From assembly GCF_029867415.1 (NCBI RefSeq), contig NC_081185.1, positions 74,807,553 through 74,871,552 of the forward strand: 64,000 nucleotides of DNA, written 5' to 3'. Every line of letters begins with the position of its first letter. Position 1 is the first letter of the stretch. The position numbers and the translations under genes were made by a program. The notes beneath the pieces were generated by a model. The model saw only the letters and a program-made list of their open reading frames with translations. It was not told the origin of the DNA and did not search any database. This DNA is from Vicia villosa. Lineage: Eukaryota > Streptophyta > Magnoliopsida > Fabales > Fabaceae. Of the stretch, positions 32,723 through 43,900 are shown one piece after another.

Positions 32723-34400
32723 GGAAAAGTTAAGGAAGTGTTTGGCATTTGGTAAACTTGAATGGCAAGTTTCAATCATTGCAAGATAAGAAAAAGAATA
32801 AGAATATTCTTTATGAGATTTTTCTCTTGCAAGTGGACATGAAATATCTTTGATTCCTTTTTGAATTATTTCTTTTTTTTTGAATTATTTCCTTTGTTGG
32901 ATTTTTGCTAATCTCACCCCTTTTTGTCTTGAATTATTCTTTTGCTAAATTCACCCCTCTTATGTTTCTCTTTCATGTTGCATGAGGACTTTGAAGAAAG
33001 CATGAAGAAGCTTGAACTTGAAGGATGAAGACTTTGAAGATTGAAGAATTCAAGAAAGCATTGCATTTTCTTTTATTCTTTGTAATCCAAATTTATTCCA
33101 CTTTAGAATTGTATGAACTTGTATTCTTGAAAGTGAATAGAATTTTGGAATGATGTAATTCTTGAATTTTGGATTCATTTGTTCCATGTAAAGAAACATC
33201 ATTTGTAAATGCTTGAATTTCTCTTAGAATCCTTGAATGAAATTGTATGAAACTTGAATATTTCTTGAATGAATTTCAAATGCAATTTCTATGTCTTGAA
33301 TCAATTCTTGAATTCCTTTGAATGATCCTTTTTCAAAAGGAAATGGTGGAATATCCTTGAAGTAGTGAAGTTTTGAATTTCAAGTCTTGAAATGTATTCT
33401 TGCACCGTGAATTAGAAATGATCTTGAATTAAAATCCTTGAACCCATAATCTTGAATCATTTTTGAAGTAATTTTCCAACAATGAATTAAACATGATATT
33501 TTCTTTGCAACTTTGATGAAATTCCCATGAATGATCAAATAATTCATATGAATCAAATCTTCACCATGAGCAATCCATGAGCCTAAAAAACCAAGAAATA
33601 GATTCCAAGCAAGTCTCTTAAATCGCACCAATTGGCAATGGCGCCTTTAAAATGAAATCACCCACGAACATGAATGTATCTTGCAAAGAATGAGTGAATG
33701 AATGAATCATATTGAGTTATTAGAAGACCTTGAGTCATGGTTTGAGTTGTGACATCTTGTCTTGATTAAAAAGTCAGTTGTTCAGATGAATTAGGTCAAA
33801 AACCCTAATTGTCGACCAGATGAAATTGATGACTGTAGGTCTTGAATTGAGATGTAATTTCCATTGGATGTTGTCATAGGGATTATTAGAGGATGATTGA
33901 AATCTTTTATTGACTTCCTGGGGATTTTTAGGGTTTCCCAAATGTGATCCCTGATTTCAGTCCCTGATAGTTCAAAAACCCTGATCTGAGGATTTGTCTG
34001 ATCAATCTTTGTATAGGAGATGTTCTGAGCCAATGGATTAGGTCAAAATGATGCACTTGGGGTCTTGAGGTCATGTCCCAAGTCATTATGTCAAATTCTG
34101 AGCAAAAGTCAGGAGTATACTATCTTCAGTCAAAACCCTAATTTGGTTGGTTCAGAGCCTTTGAGCTTGTTGAAATGAATCTGAGGACCAAATGTTGATT
34201 GTTGATGAAGATGATTCCTTTGAGATAAAGGGAGAACAAAACCCTAATTGATTTGTTACTTGTACTGATGAGTGATTTCTAGATTAAACCCTGCTGAGTC
34301 ACAAGTAGCAAACACAAGCTATGCAATTTGTTAGAGATGCAAATGATGCATATGCAAATGATATGAGGTGGTATCTTAGGTCAAAAATTGGGGTATGACA

Positions 34401-34940
34401 GTATTCCGTACAGCATTGCATTTAATGTTTCACGCTTTTGTCAACTACCTCGAGCCTTGTTCACGCTGTGTCTACTGACGTTGCCTTTAATAGCTTCCAA
34501 CGTTCCTTTTGTCAGTCAGCGTAGCCTGCCACCTGTACTTTCTTCTGATCTGATGTTTGTGTATACAACGTTTGAATATCATCAGAGTCAAACAGCTTGG
34601 TGCAAAGCATCTTCTTGTCTTCTGACCTTGAAGTGCTTCTGAGCGTGATACCATGAGAACTTCAGTGCTTCTGCTTCTGATCTCAAGTTCTTCTGATGCT
34701 TCCATAGACCCATGTTCTGATTCTGCCTTGACCATCTTCTGATGTCTTGCCAGACCATGTTGTGATGTTGCATGCTGAACCTTCTGAGACAAAGCTTCTG
34801 AGCGCTGATTTGTGCATACTCTTTATATATTTCCTGAAAGGGAAATTGCAATGTATTAGAGTACCACATTATCTCACACAAAATTCATATTCTTGTTATC
34901 AAAACTAAGAATATTGATCAAAACAAATCTTGTTCTAACA
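34401..34940 (-). repeat. truncated 3' LTR of copia element C
   Basis: Begins TGTTAGAAC at 34940 and matches the first 528 bp of the 5' LTR (52981-52453) with substitutions and a 12-bp indel near 34,790. The match stops exactly where element B begins, at a site reading gtatt in the intact LTR. Confidence 0.9.
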
Positions 34941-34955
34941 ATCTCCCCCTTTTTG
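34941..34955 (-). promoter_or_regulatory. polypurine tract, element C
   Basis: CAAAAAGGGGGAGAT on the minus strand directly before the 3' LTR, the expected plus-strand primer. Confidence 0.8.
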
Positions 34956-35054
34956 ATGATGACAAAAACATATATAAATGATATGAATTTGCGATCAGAA
35001 AGAACGGACAGCTAAAGACAATTTACACAGCTATAGCATAAGCATGTGAATATG

Positions 35055-35104
35055 TCTCCCCCTGAGATTAACAATCTCCCCCTGAGATGAATAATCTCCC
35101 CCTG
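35055..35104 (-). repeat. three PPT-like CAGGGGGAGA motifs, element C
   Basis: tctccccctg occurs at 35055, 35075 and 35095, 20 bp apart; on the sense strand this is a purine tract like the true PPT. A further copy is at about 35,920. Element D has the matching set at 45361-45410 and 44371. Confidence 0.75.
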
Positions 35105-35164
35105 AAATTAATACTAGAAGAATTTTATAAATAAAAGACTTCCCTGAGTATTTCAGTAGAGACG

Positions 35165-35470
35165 TTCACAGTGCTTGATCTTCAGAACATTCATGACTTC
35201 TGATTTCTGCTTCCATAGGACAGCTTCAGAACATTGAATTTCTTTAGATCCTCAGAACATTCACAGCTTCTGACTTCTGCTTCCATCAGACAGCTTCAGA
35301 ACTTGAATTTCTTTGATCTTCAGAACATTCCCAGCTTCTGACTTCTGCTTCCATCGGACAGCTTCAGAACTTGAATTTCTTTAGATCTTCAGAACATCCA
35401 CAACTTCTGATTCTTGCTTCCATTGGGACAGCTTCAGAGCTTGAATTTCTTCTTACATCACTTCATGCTA
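35165..35470 (-). repeat. tandem repeat of about 70 bp in the 3' region of C
   Basis: About four diverged units built on cttcagaac, cttctgacttctgcttcca and cttgaatttcttt. Element D has a cleaner version at 44951-45285. No ORF is convincing here; 35471-36086 otherwise shows only a PPT-like motif near 35,920. Confidence 0.75.
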
Positions 35471-36086
35471 GATTGTATCAGAACATTGTTGAATGTACCA
35501 GAGCATCATCAGAGCATCTCTACATCCTGAAATGTTACAGATCAAAACTAAACGACAAAAGTCAGCATGAATGAGTCAAAACATAGAATATGTTTCAGAA
35601 CACATAATATGTATCAGAGCCATATAGAATGTGTCAGAACAAATAGACATAATGTGTCAGATCATATTCTATCATCAGAATATCTGAACATTCTTCCTTC
35701 TTGCTTCTGATTCTGATTCTGAAGCTTCATAGCACTCAGCTTGCTTCAAGAATCCAAGAACTTGATTCATCTTGTTGCTTCTCATGTTGATCTTTAAAGA
35801 GAATCTTCAATTCCTGCAACAACACAACTTAAAGCATAGAACTTTGCAAGTTCTGTTAGTAATGTGGGGGCTTTCTTCCCAACAACTGCTAATATAGATC
35901 AAATCATTTATCACTATTTCTCCCCCTTTTTGTCACAACATCAAAAAGAATATAAAAGATTCAGATGTATAAAACGACAAAGGAAAGAAACAGAATCAAA
36001 CTTTTCATTGATTAAGCAAACATAATTACAAAAGATGTATGCAGAAAACAGATGCAACAAGGAAAGAAAACTACAAAGACCAAAGA

Positions 36087-37316
36087 CTAAGACCCTAGCT
36101 TAGACAAAATCTGCGCCAGAATGTCATGAACCCCGCCAGTGCTTGCAGTTTGCCTTGCCATGAAGGAGCGAAACTCAGCATTGGCTGCTTCTTGCGCATC
36201 CAAACGAGAAGCCAGCATAGCTTGATTCTGATGCAGAGCTTCCAAGGTCTTCATCAGAGCTGAGGGTTCACCAGAAGAAGAAACACCAGAACTTCTGCCA
36301 ACAGGGACAACAATCTCAGCAGGACGATCTTCTGGAAGGTCTTCAGCTTCTGTACCTTCCATCTCAACATCTGAGTCTAACTCAGGAGCAGCCTCAGCAT
36401 ATTCTGGTTCAGGCAACTCAGAAGCTCCAACTTCCAACGCCTGAAGAATAGCTGCTAGGTTTGTTGGAGGAGTAGGACCAGCAACTTCAGCAGGATAAAC
36501 CACTTCTGGAAAGACCATGTGAGGAGCACTTTCAGAAGGGTTCATTCTGAACCAATCAAACAACCATTGAAAATCTCCAGTCAGCACAAGATACCTTGGT
36601 CTCCATACCACGATGTCTCTGCAGGGATTTTCTTCTACCATCTCATCTGCAGGTATCCTCTCTTCAAGAACTCTTCTGTTCCTGATGAGATGGTGATAGC
36701 TACTTTCACCAACTTCCAAGAGACGACCACGAGCCCCAGGTGCTTCAGTCATGATCATTCTCTGGACATCCGTAGCCCTAACCAGAAAATCCTGGCGAAA
36801 GGCTTCCCAGAGGCTGCAGGTAGCATACTCATCCAGATGATTAAGGTGAGCAGCACCCAGAATCTCCAACAAGCTATTTACATCTGAGTGTAAAAGCTCT
36901 AGAAAAGAATGAGTGGTAGGTGTTGGAGGGTTGACAGTGAATCTGGAGTCAGGAAACACAAAACTGGAGGGGTTAGGTGTTCTGGTGGGAAAAGGGTGTG
37001 AGAGAGATGAGGAGATATCTGTGGGATGGGTTGCAGGAGAAAGGATATCAGATGGTGATGATGGTGGTTCCAGAGAGGTGAAAGAAGAGGAAGAGGTGGT
37101 GGAAGTCTGTGAAGAGGGAGGTGATTGAGGGATACCATCAAGGGGTTGATACACACGTCTAGAGTAGTTTCCAGACATCATAGCTTCAAAGGGATTCACC
37201 TTGAGAGGGTCATAGGTGATCCTTACTCTTTTTGGTTTGTTTTCTGGTTCATCAGTTGCCTTTCTCTTTTGTTTACGATCAGTTTCTTGATTTGCAGAAC
37301 TTGACGAGGGATTCAT
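36087..37316 (-). CDS. extra 3' ORF in the envelope-like position (409 aa, element C)
   Basis: The ORF lies between pol and the PPT on the sense strand, where SIRE-type copia elements carry an 'envelope-like' gene. I do not recognise a family. Residues 10-35 are basic clusters (KQKRK, KPKRVR) like a bipartite nuclear signal. Residues 55-130 are Ser/Pro/Thr-rich. Residues 135-260 look globular (LWEAFRQDFL, FQWLFDWFRM). Residues 300-340 are acidic, and 355-400 could form a coiled coil. I see no signal peptide and no membrane-length hydrophobic run, so an envelope role is doubtful. About 470 nt separate it from the pol stop once D is removed, so stop readthrough from pol is unlikely. Element D lacks it. 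Confidence 0.65.
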   Translation of the reverse strand: MNPSSSSANQETDRKQKRKATDEPENKPKRVRITYDPLKVNPFEAMMSGNYSRRVYQPLDGIPQSPPSSQTSTTSSSSFTSLEPPSSPSDILSPATHPTDISSSLSHPFPTRTPNPSSFVFPDSRFTVNPPTPTTHSFLELLHSDVNSLLEILGAAHLNHLDEYATCSLWEAFRQDFLVRATDVQRMIMTEAPGARGRLLEVGESSYHHLIRNRRVLEERIPADEMVEENPCRDIVVWRPRYLVLTGDFQWLFDWFRMNPSESAPHMVFPEVVYPAEVAGPTPPTNLAAILQALEVGASELPEPEYAEAAPELDSDVEMEGTEAEDLPEDRPAEIVVPVGRSSGVSSSGEPSALMKTLEALHQNQAMLASRLDAQEAANAEFRSFMARQTASTGGVHDILAQILSKLGS

Positions 37317-37366
37317 GATGAAGTTGCAGATAGTGAAAACTGCTAGGGTTTATGATATGAATGCAA

Positions 37367-37382
37367 AGAGAGAGAGAGAGAG
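37367..37382 (-). promoter_or_regulatory. CT-repeat leader of the 3' ORF
   Basis: On the sense strand a CT microsatellite, then cataaaccctagcag, lie within 70 nt upstream of the ATG at 37316. CT-rich leaders with aaaccctag are typical of plant nuclear 5' UTRs, so the ORF may have its own promoter. Confidence 0.35.
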
Positions 37383-38342
37383 CGAAAAGGAAACTGAATG
37401 CAAGAGAGAGAAATATAAGAGGGAAAAGAAACGTTTGAAGAGTATTAAAAGAAAAAGAAATAAAAGGAAATGATGGATAGCATTTAATGTTACATGACGT
37501 GAGGAGAGATAATAATGACAAAAAAAGTGATTAGGACAGTTACCTAAGTAGGCGTCCCCTCAACTGCACGCACGCTTGTCCAGAAATAGTGAACACGTGT
37601 TTACCATCTGGATAGCCAGTTACAGCTGTTTTACTTTTAAAGAGATTCTGAGTCAACTTAGACAATGAAACGTTAGTAATAACAGAATCACTACTTCTAA
37701 TTGATTACAATCAGAACTTCTTATAAAAGACTAATCCAATCTCATTTCAGAAGATACTCATGTTAGAACAAGATTTGTTCTTATCAATTATCTTAGTTTT
37801 GATGATAACAATAATATGAATTTTGCTTAAGATAATATGGTACTCTAATCCAATGCAATTTTCCTTCCAGGAAATATATATAAAGAGTACGCATAATTCA
37901 GCGCTCAGAAGTTGTGTCTCAAATGGTTCAGCATGCAACATCAGAACATGGTCTGGCAAGACATCAGAAGATGGTCGAAGCAGAATCAGAACATGGGTCT
38001 ATGGAAGCATCAGAAGAACATGAGATCAGAAGCACTGAAGATCAGAAGATGGTATCACGCTCAGAAGCACTTCAAGGTCAGAAGATCAGAAGATGCTATG
38101 CACCAAGCTGTTTGACTCTGATGATATTCAAACGTTGTATTCACAAACATCAGATCAGAAGGAAGTACACGTGGCAGACTACGCTGACTGACAAAAGGAA
38201 CGTTAAAGCTACTAAAGGCAACGTCAGTAGACACAGCGTGAACAAGGCTCGAGGTAGTTGACAAAAGCGTATAACATTAAATGCAATGCTGTACGGAACA
38301 CGCAAAGCATTAAATGCACTCAACGGTCATCTTCTCAACGCC

Positions 38343-38350
38343 TATAAATA
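38343..38350 (+). promoter_or_regulatory. TATA box of the D 5' LTR
   Basis: TATAAATA; transcription would start near 38,375, leaving the hairpin array in the transcribed R-U5 part. Counterparts are at 46107-46114 and, on the minus strand of C, 52403-52410. Confidence 0.65.
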
Positions 38351-38588
38351 TGAAGTTCTGATGAGAAGCAAGGTTAACGATTCTGCACCAAAACAACTTA
38401 TATCAAACTTGCTGAAACGCTGTTCAAATCTAAACTCAGAATCTTCATCTTCATCAAAGCTCACTACATTGCTGTTGTAATATATTAGTGAGATTAAGCT
38501 TAAACGATTAAGAGAAATATCACAATTGTGATTATCGCTTTTAAGAAGCATTTGTAATACTCTTAGAATTACATTAAGTTGTAAGGAA

Positions 38589-38764
38589 CTAGAGTGATCG
38601 TGTTGATCAGAATACTCTAGGGAAGTCTTAGGAGTGAACTAAGCCTAGAGTGATCGTGTTGATCAGTAGACTCTAGAAAAGTCTTAGAGGGTATCTAAGC
38701 AGTTGTTCCTGGAGTGATCAGTGTGTGATCAGAAGACTCTGGAAGACTTAGTTGCGGACTAAGT
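38589..38764 (+). repeat. ordered hairpin array in the copia LTR (D 5')
   Basis: Six stems in order: CTAGAGT/ACTCTAG (38589-38620), CTTAG/CTAAG (38627-38643), CTAGAGT/ACTCTAG (38645-38676), CTTAG/CTAAG (38683-38699), CTGGAGT/ACTCTGG with two sense-strand G-U pairs (38709-38742), ACTTAGT/ACTAAGT (38746-38764). The long hairpins carry GATC...GATC inside. Element C keeps the same six in the same order with compensated changes. Confidence 0.75.
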
Positions 38765-38963
38765 GGAAAACCATTGTAATCCGTGCGATTAGTGGATTAA
38801 ATCCTCAGGTTGAGGTAAATCATCTCTGCGGGGGTGGACTGGAGTAGCTTCGTTAACAGCGAACCAGGATAAAAATAATTGAGCAATTTATTTTTATCGT
38901 CCAAGATTTAAAGTCACACTTATTCAATCCCCCCCCTTTCTAAGTGTTTTTCTATCCTTCAAT

Positions 38964-38981
38964 TGGCATCAGAGCGCCGGT
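38964..38981 (+). promoter_or_regulatory. primer binding site, element D
   Basis: TGGCATCAGAGCGCCGGT, two bases after the LTR. TGGyATCAGAGC is the plant initiator-Met tRNA type used by many copia elements. Same sequence in C. Confidence 0.8.
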
Positions 38982-39047
38982 TCTAAGGTGCAAGCACTTA
39001 ACCGTGTTTAGAAAAGATTCAGGAAGAGAAAAACGCTTCAGTAAAAG

Positions 39048-40967
39048 ATGGTTGATGAAAGTGAAAAGTCTACACCTACACCTGCATCTACATCTGGCTC
39101 TGCTGAGCAATACAACGGTAACAATGGTTATACTAGACCGCCGGTATTTGATGGTGAAAACTTTGAATACTGGAAAGATAAACTGGAAAGTTACTTTCTG
39201 GGTCTAGATGGTGATCTATGGGATCTTCTGATGGATGGTTACAAACATCCAGTAAATGCCAGTGGCGTAAAGCTGTCAAGGCAAGAAATGAATGATGATC
39301 AGAAGAAGCTTTTCAGGAATCATCATAAATGTAGAACTGTTTTGCTGAATGCTATCTCTCATGCTGAGTATGAGAAGATATCTAACAGGGAAACGGCCTA
39401 TGACATATATGAGTCCTTGAAAATGACTCATGAAGGAAATGCTCAAGTCAAGGAGACTAAAGCTCTAGCTTTAATCCAGAAGTATGAAGCCTTCAAGATG
39501 GAGGATGATGAAGACATTGAAAAGATGTTTTCAAGATTTCAAACTCTTACTGCTGGATTGAGAGTTCTTGACAAGGGATACACCAAGGCTGATCACGTAA
39601 AGAAGATCATCAGAAGCTTACCCAGAAGATGGGGTCCTATGGTGACTGCATTCAAGATTGCAAAGAATCTGAATGAAGTTTCTCTGGAAGAGCTTATCAG
39701 CGCCTTGAGAAGTCATGAAATAGAGCTGGACGCAAATGAGCCTCAAAAGAAAGGTAAGTCTATTGCATTAAAATCCAATATCAAGAAATGCACTAACGCT
39801 TTTCAGGCTAGAGAAGAAGATCCTGAAGAATCAGAATCTGAAGAAGAAGATGAACTGTCCCTGATCTCCAGAAGGCTAAATCAACTCTGGAAGACCAAGC
39901 AAAGGAAGTTCAGAGGCTTCAAAAGTTCAAGGAAATTTGAACGTGGAGAATCTTCTGATGAAAGAAGATTTGACAAGAAGAAGGTCATGTGCTATGAATG
40001 CAATGAGCCTGGACACTACAAGAATGAATGTCCAAATCTTTAGAAGGAAAGTCCCAAGAAAAAGTTTCATAAGAAGAAAGGTCTTATGGCAACCTGGGAT
40101 GAGTCAGAAGATGATTCAGAAGATGAGCAGGCCAACTGTGCGCTGATGGCGACAGAAGATGACGGATCAGAATCTACATCAGAATCAGATTCTGAAGAGG
40201 TATTTTCTGAACTTACTAGAGATGAGTTAGTTTCCGGTCTAACTGAACTTCTGGAACTCAAGTCTCAGATTAGTCTCAAATACAAAAAGCTGAAAAAGCA
40301 ATTTGAATTTGAAACAAAGAAGCTTGAGTTGGAGAATTCTGAATTAAAAGAAAAACTTTTAAAATTATCCAATGATGTTGGATCCCCTTCTGATTCAGAA
40401 AAATCCACTCCTAGTCTAAACCATACTCTGAAAGAATATGATTTAAGTTTCAGGAAGTTCTTATCCAGAAGTATTGGCAGAAGTCAGCTAGCTTCTATGA
40501 TATATGCTGTGTCTGGAAACAAAAGAGTTGGCATTGGTTTTGAGGGTGAAACCCCATACAAACTTGAACCTGTTGATGAAATGAAAATCACATACAAGCC
40601 ATTGTATGATCAGTTCAAGTATGGCCACTCCCATGATATTAGGCACACTTCACATGCTCAAAGTTTTCACATAACACACACCAAAAAGCATGTGACACAA
40701 CCTAGGAAATATCATGAAACTCACATTAAGAATTATCATGCTGTTCCTCCTATTGCTTACAATGTTAAACCCAAGTTCAATCAGAACTTGAGGAGAACTA
40801 ACAAGAAAGGACCCAAGAAAATGTGGGTACCTAAGGATAAGATTATTTCTATTGCAGATATCCTTGACTGCAAAAAGGACAAAGCACAACATGTCATGGT
40901 ACCTGGACTCTGGATGCTCGCGACACATGACAGGAAGAAGGTCTATGTTCCAAGACCTGGTGCTTAA
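39048..40967 (+). pseudogene. gag: copia gag with one in-frame stop (element D)
   Basis: One frame of about 640 codons, interrupted by TAG at 40041-40043. The gag domain (UBN2-like) covers about residues 25-230 (FDGENFEYWKDKLESYFLG, LPRRWGPMVTAFKIAKNLN). A zinc knuckle, CYECNEPGHYKNEC (C-x2-C-x4-H-x4-C), lies just before the stop. After it comes an acidic serine-rich and coiled-coil-like region ending at 40967. Element C has a CAG glutamine codon at the stop position, so this is a single C-to-T change in an otherwise open element. The part before the stop is 331 aa and includes the knuckle. The 3' end overlaps pol in another frame. Confidence 0.85.
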
Positions 40968-43900
40968 GTCTGGAGGAGAAGTCAAGTTTGGAGGAGATCA
41001 GAAGGGCAAGATAATTGGCTCTGGAACTATAAAGTCTGGTAACTCTCCTTCCATTTCTAATGTACTTCTTGTAGAAGGATTAACTCATAACCTCTTATCT
41101 ATCAGTCAATTAAGTGACAATGGTTATGATATAATCTTCAATCAAAAGTCTTGCAAGGCTGTAAATCAGAAGGATGGCTCAATCCTATTTACAGGCAAGA
41201 GGAAGAACAACATTTATAAGACAGATCTGCAAGATCTTATGAGTCAGAAGGTGACTTGTCTTATGTCTGTTTCTGAAGAGCAGTGGGTCTGGCACAGGAG
41301 ATTAGGTCATGCTAGTTTGAGAAAGATCTCTCAGATTAACAAACTGAATCTTGTCAGAGGACTCCCTAATCTGAAATTCAAATCAGATGCTCTTTGTGAA
41401 GCATGTCAGAAGGGCAAGTTCTCCAAACCTGCATTCAAGTCTAAGAATGTTGTTTCTACCTCAAGGCCATTAGAACTCTTGCACATTGATCTGTTTGGAC
41501 CAGTCAAAACAGCATCTGTCAGAGGAAAGAAATATGGATTAGTCATCGTAGATGATTATAGTCGCTGGACGTGGGTAAAATTCTTGAAACACAAGGATGA
41601 GACTCATTCAGTGTTCTTTGATTTCTGCATTCAGATTCAATCTGAAAAAGAGTGTAAAATCATAAAGGTCAGAAGTGATCATGGTGGTGAATTTGAGAAC
41701 AGATCCTTTGAAGAGTTCTTCAAAGAAAATGGTATTGCCCATGATTTCTCTTGTCCTAGAACTCCACAGCAAAATGGGGTTGTAGAACGAAAGAATAGGA
41801 CTCTGCAAGAAATGGCCAGAACCATGATCAATGAAACCAATATGGCTAAGCATTTCTGGGCAGAAGCAATAAACACTGCATGCTATATTCAGAATAGAAT
41901 CTCTATCAGACCTATTCTAAATAAGACTCCCTATGAATTGTGGAAGAATAGAAAGCCCAACATTTCATATTTCCATCCTTTTGGATGTGTATGCTTTATT
42001 CTGAACACTAAAGATCATCTTGGTAAGTTTGATTCCAAAGCTCAAAAATGTTTTCTTCTTGGATATTCTGAACGCTCAAAAGGCTACAGAGTATACAATA
42101 CTGAAACATTGGTTGTAGAAGAATCAATCAATATCAGGTTTGATGATAAGCTTGGTTCTGAAAAACCAAAGCAGTTTGATAATTTTGCAGGTTATGATAT
42201 TGACATATCAGAAGTTGTTGAGCCAAGAAGCAACGCATCAGAAGCAGAGCTTCTCAGAAGCAAAGAATCTGAAGATCAAGTATCAGCTTCTCTGGAGGAT
42301 CTGAGTATTTCTGAAGAACCATCTGTCAGAAGATCATCCAGACTCATCTCTGGTCATTCAGAAGATGTCATTCTTGGAAAGAAGGATGATCCAATCAGAA
42401 CAAGAGCATTCCTTAAGAACAATGCAGACTGTCAATTAGGTCTTGTATCTTTGATCGAGCCAACTTCTGTTGATCATGCTCTAGAAGATCCAGACTGGAT
42501 AATTGCTATGCAAGAAGAACTGAATCAGTTTACAAGGAATGATGTTTGGGATCTTGTTCCTAGACCAGATGGATTCAATATAATTGGTACAAAATGGGTC
42601 TTCAGAAACAAGCTCAGTGAGAAAGGCGAAGTGGTAAGGAACAAAGCCAGATTGGTGGCTCAGGGTTATAGTCAGCAAGAAGGGATTGATTATACAGAAA
42701 CCTTTGCACCAGTGGCCAGGTTAGAATCTATTCGTCTATTAATTTCTTTTGCCACTCAACATAACATCACTCTCTATCAAATGGATGTTAAGAGTGCCTT
42801 CTTAAATGGTTATATAGATGAAGAAGTTTATGTCCATCAACCTCCTGGTTTTGAAGACTCTATGTCTCCTAATCATGTTTTTAAACTAAAGAAATCATTG
42901 TATGGATTGAAACAAGCTCCCAGAGCTTGGTATGAACGCTTAAGTTCTTTCCTTCTAGATAATGGTTTCACTAGAGGAAAAGTGGACACTACTCTCTTTT
43001 GTAAAACCTTTGAAAAGGATATTTTAATCTGTCAAATATATGTAGATGATATTATTTTTGGAACATCTAATGCTACACTTGGAAAGGAGTTTGCTAAGTC
43101 TATGCAGGCTGAGTTTGAAATGAGCATGATGGGAGAACTCAAGTATTTCCTTGGAATACAAATAAATCAAACATCAGAAGGAACATATGTTCACCAAACC
43201 AAGTATGTGAAGGAACTTCTGAAGAAGTTTAATCTTCTGGACTGCAAAGAAGCCAAAACTCCTATGCATCCAACATGCATCCTAGGTAAGGATGAGGTAA
43301 GTAAGAAGGTAGATCAGAAGTTATACAGAGGTATGATTGGATCTCTTCTATATTTGACTGCTTCTAGACCTGACATTCTGTTCAGTGTTTGTTTGTGTGC
43401 TAGATTCCAATCAGATCCTAGAGAATCTCATTTAACTGCTGTTAAGAGAATTCTAAGGTATCTGAAAGGTACTACTAATGTTGGTTTAGTTTACAGAAAA
43501 TCTAAAGAATACAACTTAGTAGGATTCTGTGATGCTGATTATGCTGGAGACAGAATTGAAAGAAAAAGTACTTCAGGAAGTTGCCAATTTCTTGGAAGTC
43601 ATTTGATCTCCTGGTACAGCAAGAAGCAAGCAACTATTGCTCTATCAACGACAGAAGCAGAATATGTCGCTGCTGCTGGCTGTAGTACACAGATGCTCTG
43701 GATGAAGAGTCAGTTGGAAGATTATCAGATATATGAGAGTAACATTCCTATATTCTGTGATAATACTTCTGCTATATGTTTATCTAAGAATCCTATTCTT
43801 CATTCAAAAGCTAAACATATTGAGATTAAACATCATTTCATAAGGGACTATGTTCAGAAGGGTGTTATTTCTTTAAACTTTGTGGATACAGACCATCAAT

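Larger units (their letters stand above)
8771..34400 (-). mobile_element. Ogre-type retrotransposon B with a tandem second copy (LTR-internal-LTR-internal)
   Basis: On the minus strand: LTR 34400-28741, PBS, ORF1, gag-pro, intron, pol, 3' UTR, LTR 16177-10520, then a second PBS and ORF1 up to 8771, where element A is inserted. Sequence 8771-16177 repeats 26995-34400 (7.4 kb) with only about a dozen differences seen by eye. The middle LTR therefore acts as 3' LTR of one copy and 5' LTR of the next. Right flank is gtatt (34401-34405), inside the 3' LTR of copia element C. The matching left end is outside the window. Confidence 0.88.
28741..34400 (-). repeat. outer 5' LTR of Ogre element B (5660 bp)
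   Basis: TGTCATACCCC start at 34400, GCGACA end at 28741. Near-identical to 10520-16177. It carries the same hairpin series (about 29429-29600), TATA box and antisense gene-like ORF (31443-31865). The right flank is the copia C LTR, with gtatt at 34401-34405 as the expected target duplication. Confidence 0.92.
37761..38961 (+). repeat. 5' LTR of copia element D (1201 bp)
   Basis: Starts TGTTAGAACAAG and ends CTATCCTTCA, two bases before the PBS. It holds a TATA box at 38343 and an ordered hairpin array at 38589-38764. Confidence 0.95.
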
